34,611 bases of DNA from an uncultured Eubacteriales bacterium (GCA_934726435.1 CAKVDR010000003.1:1-34611); one strand, 5' to 3'. Counted from the stretch's first letter, positions 24,691 through 34,087 are shown. Notes: generated by a model from the letters alone, not told the origin. Numbers and translations are program-made.

Positions 24691-25734
24691 ATGAATAATT
24701 CGAATGAAGAATATTCCAGCAGAAATAAAAATGGTTTAGGAAACAATAAATATGTTGACATATATTCTTCTGAAAAGAAAAAAGTAAGAAGAAGCAGAAT
24801 TCCGGTTTTAAGGATACTTTCATTTTTATTTTTCTTGTGTTTGGGTATTATCGGTGGTGCAATGATTTACGGTTATCAAACTTTACATTCTTTTAATTAT
24901 GAAGAAGTTGAACCCGAAACTACTCAAGAAATCAAAAAAGAAGCCAAAGAACTCGGGCTTTTGAATGATAATATGGTTTTAAATGTTATGCTTATAGGAA
25001 GCGATTCGATGTCCACAGGTGACCACGGGAGAAGCGACTCTCTGATGGTGCTTTCGCTTAACACAAGAAGCAAAAAAATAAAAGTAACTTCAATTATGAG
25101 GGATTTGTGGGTTGATATTCCAAAATATGGTAAAGACCGCATGAACGCAGCTTATGCTTATGGTGGATCAAAACTTACAATCGACACGGTTCAAAAGAAT
25201 TTTGGTGTTTTAATAGACAGATACGTTTGTGTTGACTTTGAAGGTTTTGCGAAAATAGTTGATTTGCTTGGTGGAATTGACATGGAGCTTACTGCTGCCG
25301 AGTGCGCTTACATTAATAAATATTCGGGGGATGAACACACCTTAAAAGGTGCAGGAATTAAACACCTTACCGGTTTGCAGGCGCTTCATCATTCAAGAAA
25401 TCGTAATAGTAAAGGCTCAGATTATGACAGAACCTCACGCCAAAGAGATGTTATGAAAGCGATTTTTGAAGCTCTTAAACGTTCGAGTGTTGCTAAAATG
25501 ACTGAAATGATTTCAGTTCTTGGGCCAATGATAACAACGAATTTTAAACCTTCTGAAGTAACAAGACTCGCAAAGGCTTCTCCGACTTATCTTGGCTATG
25601 AAATGCAAGAATTCCGTTTGCCAACTGACGATAACGTTAGAGACGAAACCCATGAAAAGAAAATGGTTCTTGCAATTAAAGATACCGATAAAGCTAAAAA
25701 AGATCTTAAAAAATTTATTTATGAAACTGAATAA
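24691..25734 (+). CDS. LCP (LytR-CpsA-Psr) family cell-wall glycopolymer ligase
   Basis: A 347-residue membrane protein of the family that transfers wall polymers from lipid carriers to peptidoglycan. A basic cytosolic start (29-41) precedes a membrane helix (42-61). The LCP domain runs from about 97 to 265: MLIGSD, HGRSDSLMVLSLN, SIMRDLWVDIP, RMNAAYAYGG, and LTGLQALHHSRNR with DYDRTSRQRD. The conserved Asp and Arg residues that bind the metal and pyrophosphate (Asp105, Arg114, Asp116, Arg137, Asp138, Arg236, Arg238) are present. The ATG at 24691 has GGGGG five bases before it; an ATG at 24679 overlaps this site. It follows the LysM protein and ends at a terminator shared with the convergent LRR gene. 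Which polymer it attaches is not evident. Confidence 0.92.
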   Translation: MNNSNEEYSSRNKNGLGNNKYVDIYSSEKKKVRRSRIPVLRILSFLFFLCLGIIGGAMIYGYQTLHSFNYEEVEPETTQEIKKEAKELGLLNDNMVLNVMLIGSDSMSTGDHGRSDSLMVLSLNTRSKKIKVTSIMRDLWVDIPKYGKDRMNAAYAYGGSKLTIDTVQKNFGVLIDRYVCVDFEGFAKIVDLLGGIDMELTAAECAYINKYSGDEHTLKGAGIKHLTGLQALHHSRNRNSKGSDYDRTSRQRDVMKAIFEALKRSSVAKMTEMISVLGPMITTNFKPSEVTRLAKASPTYLGYEMQEFRLPTDDNVRDETHEKKMVLAIKDTDKAKKDLKKFIYETE

Positions 25735-25740
25735 AAAAAT

Positions 25741-25775
25741 AGCCACGCTTCAAACGAGCGTGGTTTTAATATTTT
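25741..25775. terminator. Bidirectional terminator between the LCP and LRR genes
   Basis: A perfect 7-bp GC-rich stem CCACGCT/AGCGTGG (25743-25749 with 25757-25763, loop of 7), flanked by A-run on the left and TTTTAATATTTT on the right, so it can serve both convergent genes. Confidence 0.85.
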
Positions 25776-25779
25776 GGTT

Positions 25780-26766
25780 TTATTTTAAGATTAAGTTTTT
25801 TGTGTGTTTTCTAACATAATCTGCTATGGTGGAGTTTTTATCTGCCAGTACTGAAATCATTTGAGAGCAGGATTCAAAAATTTTGTGGCCGATTTCAAGG
25901 TTGGTTGCTTTAACGATTAGTTTTTTAAGTGAATTGCATCCTAGAAATACTGAACTTCCAATAGATTTAACTTTTTCGCCGATAGTGAATTTTTTAAGTG
26001 CTATGCAATTTGTGAACACTCCAGGACCTATGAAATCAATTTTTTCTTCGAAATCAATGTATTTCAAATTTTTGCAATCTTGAAAAGCTGCATCGTAAAT
26101 CGAAATCGGTTCATTACCCTTTTTTGAAATTTTTTCAAGATTTTCACAACCTTGAAACGCATAACTTGAAATAGTTCTGGTATTTTCATGAAGCGTTATT
26201 TCTTTTTCAGTTGCTTGCGGGCAAATTTTTAAATCGGAAAAATCTTTGTTGTAGAGCATCCCTTGATAACTTGAAAAATTCGGATTTTCATCTTTAACTG
26301 TTATGTTTCTTAAATTCTTGCATCCCAAAAAAGCAAATTTTTTAATTAATTCAAGTTTTTCACCGATTTTTATATTTTTGCAATTTTCACAACTGCCAAA
26401 CGCTAGGCAACCGATGCTTTTAACATTCTTTGGAATAGTTATACTCTTAAGTGAAGTGCAGGAATAAAAGGCATAGTCATCGATTATTTCGAGGCTTTCA
26501 GGCAAGGTGATTTCTTCGATTTCTTTTCTGTTTTTGAATGTTCCGAAAGCAATTTTTTTGATTCCTTCAGGCAAAGTTACTTTTGATGAATTCCCTTTGT
26601 AAGATTTGAGTGTGCCGGCATCATCTATGATGAATTGAGTTACTTCCGAAGGCGAATTTGAAGAAACATCCGAAGGATTAGCTGCGAGAGCAGTGCTTGA
26701 CGAGAGTGCACCGAAAATTAAATTTGCTAATAATGCCAGGGCTTTTGTTTTTTTAGAATTAAACAT
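25780..26766 (-). CDS. Secreted BspA-type leucine-rich-repeat protein
   Basis: A 328-residue exported protein. Residues 5-29 are a signal peptide (KKTKALALLANLIFGALSS, cleavage near ALA-AN). From about 60 to 310 there are roughly ten LRR_5 repeats of about 23 residues, of the form LPxxVxxIxxxAFxxCxxLKxI, for example LEIIDDYAFYSCTSLKSIT. BspA-type proteins in gut and oral bacteria bind host proteins or other cells; that role is not shown here. No anchor motif (LPXTG, SLH or choline-binding) follows the repeats, so it is either free or held by other means. GGGAGG precedes the ATG, and it has its own strong promoter and a terminator, so it is a single-gene unit. Confidence 0.88.
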   Translation of the reverse strand: MFNSKKTKALALLANLIFGALSSSTALAANPSDVSSNSPSEVTQFIIDDAGTLKSYKGNSSKVTLPEGIKKIAFGTFKNRKEIEEITLPESLEIIDDYAFYSCTSLKSITIPKNVKSIGCLAFGSCENCKNIKIGEKLELIKKFAFLGCKNLRNITVKDENPNFSSYQGMLYNKDFSDLKICPQATEKEITLHENTRTISSYAFQGCENLEKISKKGNEPISIYDAAFQDCKNLKYIDFEEKIDFIGPGVFTNCIALKKFTIGEKVKSIGSSVFLGCNSLKKLIVKATNLEIGHKIFESCSQMISVLADKNSTIADYVRKHTKNLILK

Positions 26767-26814
26767 CGGTTTTTCCTCCCCATTTATTTATTTTCAACAT
26801 ATTTATCTATCAAG

Positions 26815-26843
26815 ATACTATCAAAACAATTAATATAAGTCAA
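26815..26843 (-). promoter_or_regulatory. SigA-type promoter of the LRR gene
   Basis: On the minus strand TTGACT (26838-26843), 17-base spacer, TAGTAT (26815-26820) with a TG extension. It starts just after the glnS stop. Confidence 0.75.
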
Positions 26844-26853
26844 CTTTTAGTTT

Positions 26854-28524
26854 TTATTTTTTCTTAAACCCGTCTTTAAGGCCAACACTTTTATTGAAAA
26901 CAAAGTTATCTTCAGAAAAATTCTTGCAGTCAGGGCAGAAGTATCCGATTCTCATGAACTGGTAAGAATCGCCTATTTTAGCGGTTTTAATGTTTTCCTC
27001 GGCTTTGCAATTCTTTTTAACTTCTAGAGAATTTTCATTCAAAGTTGCCATCAAATCTTCATTTTGTTCGGGGTTTTCGCAGTTAAAAAGATTTTCATAA
27101 AGGTTAACGGTGATGTCTGCGCAAGATTTAGCGTCAACCCATTGGATTGTTCCTTTAACTTTCCTGCCGTCTGCGGGGTTGCCTCCTGCTGATGTTTCGT
27201 CATATTCAGCGTAAACTTCCAAGAGTTTTCCGTTTTCGTCTTTTTTGCAGCCTGTGCATTTAACGACATAGGCTGATTTCAGCCTTACTTCATTTCCTGG
27301 GAACATTCTGAAGTAGCCTTTAACGGGCTCTTCCATGAAATCGGATTCTTCGATGTAAGCTTCTCTTGAAAATCTCACTTTTCTAGTTCCAGCTGATTCA
27401 TCGTTCGGGTTGTTTTCAATTTCAAAGAATTCTTCTTTGCCTTCGGGGTAGTTGGTTATGATGAGTTTAACCGGGTTTAAAACCGCCATGATTCTTTTTG
27501 CTTTCAAGTTTAGGTCTTCTCTTAGGCAGTGCTCTAAAAATGAATATTCAACCGTGCTTGTAACCTTCGAAACGCCGATTTTTTCGCAGAAGTTTCTTAT
27601 TGATGCGGGGGTGTAACCTCTGCGGCGTAAGCCTCCTAAGGTTGGGAGTCTTGGGTCATCCCATCCGTCGACTTTGCCCTCTTCAACGAGCATTCTGAGC
27701 TTTCTTTTGCTCATCACAGTGTTGTTGATGTTAAGCCTTGCAAATTCAATTTGGCGCGGTTTTGATTCTATTTCCATGTTGTTTACAACCCATTCATAAA
27801 GCGGGCGGTGATCTTCGAATTCAAGCGAGCAAAGCGAATGAGTTATTCCTTCGAGGGCATCTTCGATTGGATGTGCGTAGTCATACATAGGGTAGATGCA
27901 CCATTTGTTTCCTTGCTTGTGGTGGTGTGCTTTGTTAATTCGGTAAATAACCGGGTCGCGCATGTTGAAGTTCCCTGAATTAAGGTCTATTTTAGCTCTC
28001 AGGGTCATTTTGCCGGTTTCGAATTCACCGTTTTTCATTTTTAAAAATAGATCTTTGTTTTCGGCTATTGGCCTGTCTCTGTAAGGGCTTACTGCCGGGT
28101 GAGAGGCATCTCCGCGGTTTGCTTTAACTTCTTCAGCACTAAGCTCACAAACGTAGGCAAGGCCTTTATCGATTAATTTGCAAGCATTTTCGAACATTTC
28201 TTCAAAGTAATCCGAAGCGTAGTAAAAGCGGTCTTCCCAGTCAAAGCCGAGCCATTTAACGTCTTTTTTGATTGATTCAACATATTCCACGTCTTCTTTC
28301 GAAGGATTAGTGTCGTCCATTCGAAGGTTGCAAATTCCGCCGAAGGTTTTAGCCGCACCAAAATTTATGCAAATTGCTTTTGCATGCCCGATGTGAAGGT
28401 AACCATTTGGTTCGGGTGGGAACCTTGTGTGAACGGTTTTGCCGGCAAATCTGCCGCCTGCGGAAATATCTTTTTTAATATCTTCAAATATGAAATTTCC
28501 CATTTTTTCGGAATTTAAATCCAT
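26854..28524 (-). CDS. glnS: Glutaminyl-tRNA synthetase
   Basis: A 556-residue class I synthetase that attaches glutamine to its tRNA in the cytosol. The start contains TRFPPEPNGYLHIGHAKAI with HIGH at 44-47, then RMDDTNP, and the second signature VMSKRKL. The catalytic domain is followed by the two-part beta-barrel of GlnRS that reads the anticodon, ending with YFCPDCKNFS. Length is near the usual 550-560. The ATG at 28524 has AAAGAG about ten bases upstream. It lies 23 bases after gltX. Most Firmicutes lack GlnRS and make Gln-tRNA by amidation of Glu-tRNA, so a GlnRS beside gltX is notable and suggests past transfer. Confidence 0.96.
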   Translation of the reverse strand: MDLNSEKMGNFIFEDIKKDISAGGRFAGKTVHTRFPPEPNGYLHIGHAKAICINFGAAKTFGGICNLRMDDTNPSKEDVEYVESIKKDVKWLGFDWEDRFYYASDYFEEMFENACKLIDKGLAYVCELSAEEVKANRGDASHPAVSPYRDRPIAENKDLFLKMKNGEFETGKMTLRAKIDLNSGNFNMRDPVIYRINKAHHHKQGNKWCIYPMYDYAHPIEDALEGITHSLCSLEFEDHRPLYEWVVNNMEIESKPRQIEFARLNINNTVMSKRKLRMLVEEGKVDGWDDPRLPTLGGLRRRGYTPASIRNFCEKIGVSKVTSTVEYSFLEHCLREDLNLKAKRIMAVLNPVKLIITNYPEGKEEFFEIENNPNDESAGTRKVRFSREAYIEESDFMEEPVKGYFRMFPGNEVRLKSAYVVKCTGCKKDENGKLLEVYAEYDETSAGGNPADGRKVKGTIQWVDAKSCADITVNLYENLFNCENPEQNEDLMATLNENSLEVKKNCKAEENIKTAKIGDSYQFMRIGYFCPDCKNFSEDNFVFNKSVGLKDGFKKK

Positions 28525-28547
28525 TTAAAAAATCACTCTTTCTAAAA

Positions 28548-29993
28548 TTATTTATTTTCAAGTTTTTTGATCGCTTCCTGAATTCTTCTTAAAGATTCTT
28601 CTTTGCCCAAGATTTCCAAGATTTCAATCGCGCCGCCGGGAGTTACAGTTTTGCCCGAAACAGCAATTCTCACCGGCCACATTACTATCGCGTTTTTAAG
28701 CTCATTTTTAACCGCAAAGTTTATCAAAATTTCGTGAAGTGTTTCATAATCCCATGAAGTTGTGGCTTCAAGCTCATTTTGGATACTTTTTAATATTTCG
28801 AGCGAAGTTTCGGGTGTGCTTTTGCTTTTTTTATTCCTGAAAAGTTCGATATCGTATTCCGGCTGAGTTTCGAAAAATTCGATTATTTCCGGGATTTCTT
28901 CGAGAACTGAAATCCTGCTTTGCAAGAGCTCTGCGATTTTTTCTTTGTTTACTGATTCTTTTCTGATTACTTTTTGAATATATGGCAGACTTAACTTCAA
29001 GAATTCTTCTTTTGATTTTGCGCGAATGTATTCAGCGTTGAACCAATCAAGCTTTTTATAGTCGAAAATTGAGGGAGATTTGCTTATTCTTTCGGCCGAA
29101 AATTCTTTTTCAAGTTCTTCTAGCGAGAAAATTTCTTGGTTGCTATCTGGGCACCAGCCTAAAAACGCTATGTAGTTTATTATTGCTTCAGGCAGGTAGC
29201 CTTTTTTTAATAAATCTTCAAAGCTCACCGCTCCGTGGCGTTTTGAAAGCTTAGAGGTTGTGCCATCTTCGTTTTTGCCCATGATTAAAGGCAAATGAAC
29301 GTAAGTTGGAATTTCCCAGCCGAATGCTTCATAAAGAAGATTGTATTTTGGCGTTGAAGAAAGATATTCACTTCCTCTTACAACGTGGGTTATTTTCATT
29401 TCGTAGTCATCAATTACGTTCGCAAAGTTGTAAGTCGGGTAGCCGTCGCTTTTAATTAAAATTTGATCTTCAAGCTCTTTGTTTTCAATTTCAACTCTTC
29501 CGAAAACAACGTCATCGAAATATGTTGAGCCTTCTTTCGGCATTTTTTGCCTTATAACGAATTTCTTCTTTTCGTTTAAAAGTTTTTTCACTTCTTCTTC
29601 AGGCAGGTCCCTGCATTTGTCTGTGTGGCCTGAAGCGTGCTCTTCTTCATCATCGCTTTTTTCACAAAAGCAGTAGTAGGCTTTGCCGAGTGAAACGAGT
29701 TTTTCGGCGTATTTCAAATAGTTCCCTTTTCTTTCGCTTTGCCTGTAGGGGCCGTAATCTCCGCCGATGTCCGGGCCTTCGTCGTATTTAAGCCCAACGG
29801 TTTCTAAAGTTCTGTAAATTACTTCTTCGGCGCCTTCCACTAATCTGTTTCTGTCGGTGTCTTCAATTCTTAGAATAAATTTCCCGTTTTGAGATTTTGA
29901 AATTAAATATTCATAAAGTGCTGTTCTTAAGTTTCCAATATGCATATATCCTGTTGGACTAGGTGCAAATCTTGTTCTTACTGTTGAGTTCAT
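28548..29993 (-). CDS. gltX: Glutamyl-tRNA synthetase
   Basis: A 481-residue class I synthetase that charges tRNA-Glu. The first signature is FAPSPTGYMHIGNLRTALY (HIGN at 18-21), with LRIEDTDRNR following, and the second is TSKLSKRHGAVSF. A CFC pair followed by GHTDKC is the place of the zinc site of bacterial enzymes. The helical anticodon-binding part fills the C-terminal third and ends with the usual GGAIEILEILGKEESLRRI. The start ATG overlaps the stop of the VanY-type gene by four bases, so the two are translationally coupled; glnS follows. Confidence 0.96.
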   Translation of the reverse strand: MNSTVRTRFAPSPTGYMHIGNLRTALYEYLISKSQNGKFILRIEDTDRNRLVEGAEEVIYRTLETVGLKYDEGPDIGGDYGPYRQSERKGNYLKYAEKLVSLGKAYYCFCEKSDDEEEHASGHTDKCRDLPEEEVKKLLNEKKKFVIRQKMPKEGSTYFDDVVFGRVEIENKELEDQILIKSDGYPTYNFANVIDDYEMKITHVVRGSEYLSSTPKYNLLYEAFGWEIPTYVHLPLIMGKNEDGTTSKLSKRHGAVSFEDLLKKGYLPEAIINYIAFLGWCPDSNQEIFSLEELEKEFSAERISKSPSIFDYKKLDWFNAEYIRAKSKEEFLKLSLPYIQKVIRKESVNKEKIAELLQSRISVLEEIPEIIEFFETQPEYDIELFRNKKSKSTPETSLEILKSIQNELEATTSWDYETLHEILINFAVKNELKNAIVMWPVRIAVSGKTVTPGGAIEILEILGKEESLRRIQEAIKKLENK

Positions 29994-30946
29994 AATAAGT
30001 CTTCCTCCGATTTATTTTCTATCAAGTTAATTTTAACGTAATCTTCAAGGCAAAGGCCTGTCTCTTTTATGAGAGGAGCGTGTTTTTTGCCCACATACCT
30101 AAAATGCCAAGGCTCATAGATTACTCCGGTTTTGCTTTTCCACTTTTTTTGATATCTTTCAATAAAGCCGTATTTATGGGCGTTATCCATTAGCCATTTG
30201 TATTCTTTTGTTTTGTAAAAATCATTTGAAACACCATTAAAGTCAATTGCTAATCCTGTGTTGTGCTCGCTTGTGTAAGGTTTTGCTACTACTTTTGCAG
30301 CTCTTTTTTCAGCTTCTTCATCGGTTATAACTTCCTTTGATTTTTCGCGGTCAATTTGCCTATTAAAAAGTCTCGTTTGATAGTCTATGCTCCTGTAGCC
30401 TGAAGAAATCCAGAGTGAAATTCCTTCTTTTTTGGCGTCGCAGATCATTTTTTCGAGATCATCGGCCATAATAACACTAACTTCTTTGCCGCGGCAGTTT
30501 TTAGTTTCGGGTTTAAAATCTGCAGGGAGTTTATTTTTGCTGTTAACTACTAAAAGCTCTGTGCTGCAAGATTTATTCCAGCTGCCAAAATCATAAAAAT
30601 CGGGGTCAAATTCATAGTCTTTTTCTTTAGTGGAATCAGAAATACTTTGCTCTTTTTTAGATTCTCTTTCAAGCTCTTTTTTGCTTAGTTCGTTTAAATT
30701 TGCAGTGTCATCTTGGTTAGAAATTGTTTTGAAATTTGCACTTTGACCTGTTATTTTTTTTTTGCCGGGGGTTTCGAGTTTATCCAGTGTTAGATAGAAA
30801 GAAATGAGCCAAATGACGAAGAGTAATAAAATTCCGGCGATTATCATCCACCATTTGAATGTTTTTTTCATAAATGTTTTGAGCTTTTCATGAAACATAA
30901 TCTTTTTTACACTTTTGGAATCAAGATGTCTGTAGCCTTTAATCAT
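29990..30946 (-). CDS. VanY-type D-alanyl-D-alanine carboxypeptidase (family M15B)
   Basis: A 318-residue membrane-anchored zinc peptidase that trims the last D-alanine from wall peptides. A basic start and a membrane helix (about 33-53) put the rest outside. A charged linker (60-115) precedes the catalytic domain: SGYRS (182-186), SEHNTGLAIDF with His228 and Asp235, and EPWHFRYVG with His281, the third zinc ligand. These are complete. TTAGGAGG lies before the ATG. It does not show other van genes, so glycopeptide resistance is not implied. It leads an unusual wall-plus-translation set with gltX and glnS. Confidence 0.9.
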   Translation of the reverse strand: MIKGYRHLDSKSVKKIMFHEKLKTFMKKTFKWWMIIAGILLLFVIWLISFYLTLDKLETPGKKKITGQSANFKTISNQDDTANLNELSKKELERESKKEQSISDSTKEKDYEFDPDFYDFGSWNKSCSTELLVVNSKNKLPADFKPETKNCRGKEVSVIMADDLEKMICDAKKEGISLWISSGYRSIDYQTRLFNRQIDREKSKEVITDEEAEKRAAKVVAKPYTSEHNTGLAIDFNGVSNDFYKTKEYKWLMDNAHKYGFIERYQKKWKSKTGVIYEPWHFRYVGKKHAPLIKETGLCLEDYVKINLIENKSEEDLL

Positions 30947-30978
30947 TAATTGCCTCCTAATTTTTTAAACTTCTTAGT

Positions 30979-33900
30979 TTAATTATACAAAATTTCACCT
31001 GAGATATCAATGTAGCTTCCTAAATTTGATTTTTTAATTTTGCAGCTACCCGATTCAGTAACTGCTATGCTGGTGCCATTTTTAGCTCTTATTTTGCCTG
31101 AAATAATGGTTATTTTCCCGTTTGATTTTATCGGAATAGGGTATTTAACATTATTTTTTTCTCCAATAATACCGGAGGAAATATTTATTTCGGAATTTTC
31201 AAAGCCTTTTATGCTTCTTATGAAACCTGAAGTGATTTCAAGCTTGCAGTTGACAGCGAAAGTTTCGCCTAGTGAAAGATATTTGCCTGCAGTAATAAAG
31301 ATTTTGGAATCTAAATTAAGAGCTTCCAAAAAGCCGTTTTTTACGAAATTAGTGCTTGAGCTACCAAGGTAAACACGGCAATTTTCACCAATTATTTTTA
31401 TTCCTTTTTCTTTATAGTTACCCCCGAAAAACGAATTAACAGAAGCAAAATCGTTTATTATAAGTGCACAATCATCCAAAATTTCTATTATGTTATCATT
31501 GCAAAGTCTGCCGAATTTTCTTGTGTTATCTAGGCAAATATTATCCGCCAGAACAAGCACCATTCCTTTTTCAACTGTGAAATTAATGTGGCCTAGTTTT
31601 GCGGTTCCTCTTATGCATAGGGGTCGAGTTACATTAAGATGTGTGTTTTTTATGAAGTTTTTGCCGAATTTAATTTCTTCACCCTCGGCAATTATTGTTC
31701 CAACTTTAGGATTTTTAAAAGCCGCCAAAAATTCTTTTTTGGTTTTTACTCTGCAGATTCTTCCGGCTGTTATTTTGGAGTAATTTTTTCTGATTTTAAT
31801 TGCTTTGAAGAGTTCGTCAGAGTTTTTGACTTTTATTTTTTCGTGGTAACTTAAATTTTCGTAAATAGCTTTTATTTTCTCAAGTTTACTGCCGTCGTCA
31901 AGCCAAGGCATATCAGGAATCGAATTTATTAATTTCGAAACATATTTGCTGTTTTTGTTTTTACTTTCTTTTTTTATTGCAAAAGAATCAATCATTTTGC
32001 TGCTTTTATCATTTGAATTTACGAGAAAAGCTTCGAATTTAAGCTCGTTTTCGTTAATTTTAAGCACGGAGTAAACCGGCCCTTCAGGGCTCAAGATTTT
32101 TTCAGCCGGGAGTTTAATATCCGGCTTTTGAGCATAATTTTTTACTCCGGAAGTTCCCGGAACAACGAAAACTGTGCCTAAAGGGTTTGTGTAAACTGTG
32201 TCTTTTTTCGAGTATTCTTCGCTGCCAACTATTTTTTTGCAAGAAAGGATTTTAGTTCTTACATAAACGTGGTCATGCCCACCGAAAATAACGTCCGCGC
32301 CGCCTAAATATGCAAGCTCATCGATTTGATTTGCTATTTTTTTAACGTCTGAATCTTTGCAATGCGGGCCGTTTGAATAAGGTGACTTATGCGTGAAAAT
32401 TATCTTCCATTTATTTTTTGAATTTTTCAAAGTCTCAAGCGCGAAGTTGTATTGAGCCTCACCGAGGCCGGAATCTGAAAAATTAGTGTTAAGAACCACA
32501 AAAGTTGCGCTACCATGCTCGAAGGAATAATAAATTCCTTTTGAAGTGTCTTGCGGTGGGAGGTTTTTAACGTTAAAGTGCCCGATTATCGAGTTTTCAA
32601 CGCCCGCTTTTATCGCAACGGCGCTTTTTCTTGCTTCGTGATTTCCTGCAAGCGGAACACAAATATTTCCTTTCCAGTGAACCGAAGAAAGCAGCCAGTT
32701 CCAGTATTCTTCATTGTTGCCGTCGTCAACGAAATCTCCCAAGTGAACCATAAAATCTGTTTTGTTATTTTCAAAAGCTGTGTCCATAACTTCCGAAAAA
32801 ACTTCGTAATCTTGTTTTGTCATGCCTTGAGAATCAGCAAAAATCATTATATTTGAAGAATTTGTTTTTTCTTTAACTTCGAAGCTGTAAACGGGCGTTT
32901 CTTCGCCGCTTTGAGTGGTTATTTTGTAGTAAACTGTTCCGGGTTCCAAGTTTTTAAGAACTGCCGAGTGTTTTTTGAGGTTTTGTGTTTTGTAGCCGGC
33001 TATGAGCCCTAGATTTATAAAAGGAAACGCCTTTGGAACAGTGACGCTTTGAGCTTTCACCTTGGTGCTTTGAGTTAAATCTTTTTCGTAAGAATATTCA
33101 ATGAAGCTTTCGCTTTCGGTTTCATTTGTTTGCCATGTGAAGGATCTTTGAGTTTCGAAATCTTCTCCCGGAGCGATGGTTATATTAAAGGGTTTGCTGC
33201 TTATTTTCGATTTATTTTCAGAATCTACAGTGCTTAAAAGCGAGCTTGCAATATCCGCCAAAATTTCACCGATTCCCTTAGTGAAGCTCGGGCTTATGTA
33301 GCTTTTTGCAAAGCTGTAAATAATTTTTTTAACGTCTATGTTAAGCATTTTCATGAGGCTTGAAATTTGGCCTTTATTAGTTTTTTTGTTAAGCACTATT
33401 CTAACCATCAATGAGTCAAACGTGACTTTAAAATTAACGAAAATATTCTCGCTTACGTCCGCAATTACTTCCGAAATATAATCAATCAAAATTTCAATCC
33501 ACGAGCTTAAAAATTCACCCTTACCAATATTTTCAATCGCTGTGTTCATCCATTTCGGAGTTTTTTTGCTGCTTAGTTCATAATAATTAAGCAGGATTTT
33601 CATAGCGAAATCATAAAGGGTTTTTTCTTTGGAGTTTTTCGGTTTGTAAATTCCTGTGCCGGAAAGGCTGACTATTATTTCGTCTATTTTATTTATTATA
33701 TATTCGTTGTTTTTGATATATTTTTCTTCAATTTGATGAAGTATGCTTTCAAAGGAGTTAAGAATTTGCTCGTCGGTTATGGTTATTTTTCGGATTAAAA
33801 ATCTCAAAGCTCCTGAGGGCTCTATTTGAATCCCGTCGCCGCGATATTGAATTTCAACTTTGTCAAGATAAATATTATCAAGCTCGATGACTCTGTGCTT

Positions 33901-34083
33901 TGAAAGCTGAGACTTTATTTTTTCAAGCACAAATTTATCCAGGTTTATCCCCGGGGCAAAGTCACTTACGGTCTTTTTTATTCCATTTGCGCTTAATTTT
34001 TCGAAAAAAGGGCCAAGCGCAGCAACGACAGCTTCGCTTAGTTTCCCACCTTTGTATTCTTGATTTTTGTTTTTTTCCGTCAT
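30979..34083 (-). CDS. Large metallophosphoesterase with purple-acid-phosphatase-like core and beta-helix tail
   Basis: A 1034-residue protein. Residues 1-295 are helical and not recognised. Residues 300-403 resemble the FN3-like domain that precedes purple acid phosphatases (FTWQTNETES, LKNLEPGTVYYKI). The phosphoesterase domain (about 411-680) has FADSQG (Asp417), HLGDFVDDG (Asp450), LAGNHE (Asn481, His482), FTHKSPY (His565) and FGGHDHVYVRT (His603, His605), the full metal-site set. Residues 775-1034 are rich in short beta repeats (ITSGFIRSIKG, INISSGIIG, ITIISGKIRA), fitting a right-handed beta-helix. No signal peptide or membrane segment is visible, which is odd for this kind of enzyme. 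AAGGAC overlaps the nfo stop, five bases before the ATG region. The substrate is unknown. Confidence 0.82.
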   Translation of the reverse strand: MTEKNKNQEYKGGKLSEAVVAALGPFFEKLSANGIKKTVSDFAPGINLDKFVLEKIKSQLSKHRVIELDNIYLDKVEIQYRGDGIQIEPSGALRFLIRKITITDEQILNSFESILHQIEEKYIKNNEYIINKIDEIIVSLSGTGIYKPKNSKEKTLYDFAMKILLNYYELSSKKTPKWMNTAIENIGKGEFLSSWIEILIDYISEVIADVSENIFVNFKVTFDSLMVRIVLNKKTNKGQISSLMKMLNIDVKKIIYSFAKSYISPSFTKGIGEILADIASSLLSTVDSENKSKISSKPFNITIAPGEDFETQRSFTWQTNETESESFIEYSYEKDLTQSTKVKAQSVTVPKAFPFINLGLIAGYKTQNLKKHSAVLKNLEPGTVYYKITTQSGEETPVYSFEVKEKTNSSNIMIFADSQGMTKQDYEVFSEVMDTAFENNKTDFMVHLGDFVDDGNNEEYWNWLLSSVHWKGNICVPLAGNHEARKSAVAIKAGVENSIIGHFNVKNLPPQDTSKGIYYSFEHGSATFVVLNTNFSDSGLGEAQYNFALETLKNSKNKWKIIFTHKSPYSNGPHCKDSDVKKIANQIDELAYLGGADVIFGGHDHVYVRTKILSCKKIVGSEEYSKKDTVYTNPLGTVFVVPGTSGVKNYAQKPDIKLPAEKILSPEGPVYSVLKINENELKFEAFLVNSNDKSSKMIDSFAIKKESKNKNSKYVSKLINSIPDMPWLDDGSKLEKIKAIYENLSYHEKIKVKNSDELFKAIKIRKNYSKITAGRICRVKTKKEFLAAFKNPKVGTIIAEGEEIKFGKNFIKNTHLNVTRPLCIRGTAKLGHINFTVEKGMVLVLADNICLDNTRKFGRLCNDNIIEILDDCALIINDFASVNSFFGGNYKEKGIKIIGENCRVYLGSSSTNFVKNGFLEALNLDSKIFITAGKYLSLGETFAVNCKLEITSGFIRSIKGFENSEINISSGIIGEKNNVKYPIPIKSNGKITIISGKIRAKNGTSIAVTESGSCKIKKSNLGSYIDISGEILYN

Positions 34084-34087
34084 AATT

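Noticed and set aside
29990..30946. Glycopeptide resistance cluster suggested by a VanY-type enzyme
   Set aside because: No vanH, vanA/B ligase, vanX or vanRS gene is nearby; the M15B family is common in wall maintenance.
30966..30990. Inverted repeat TTAAACT/AGTTTAA before the VanY-type gene
   Set aside because: No T-run follows on the transcribed strand and the stem is AT-rich; likely chance.
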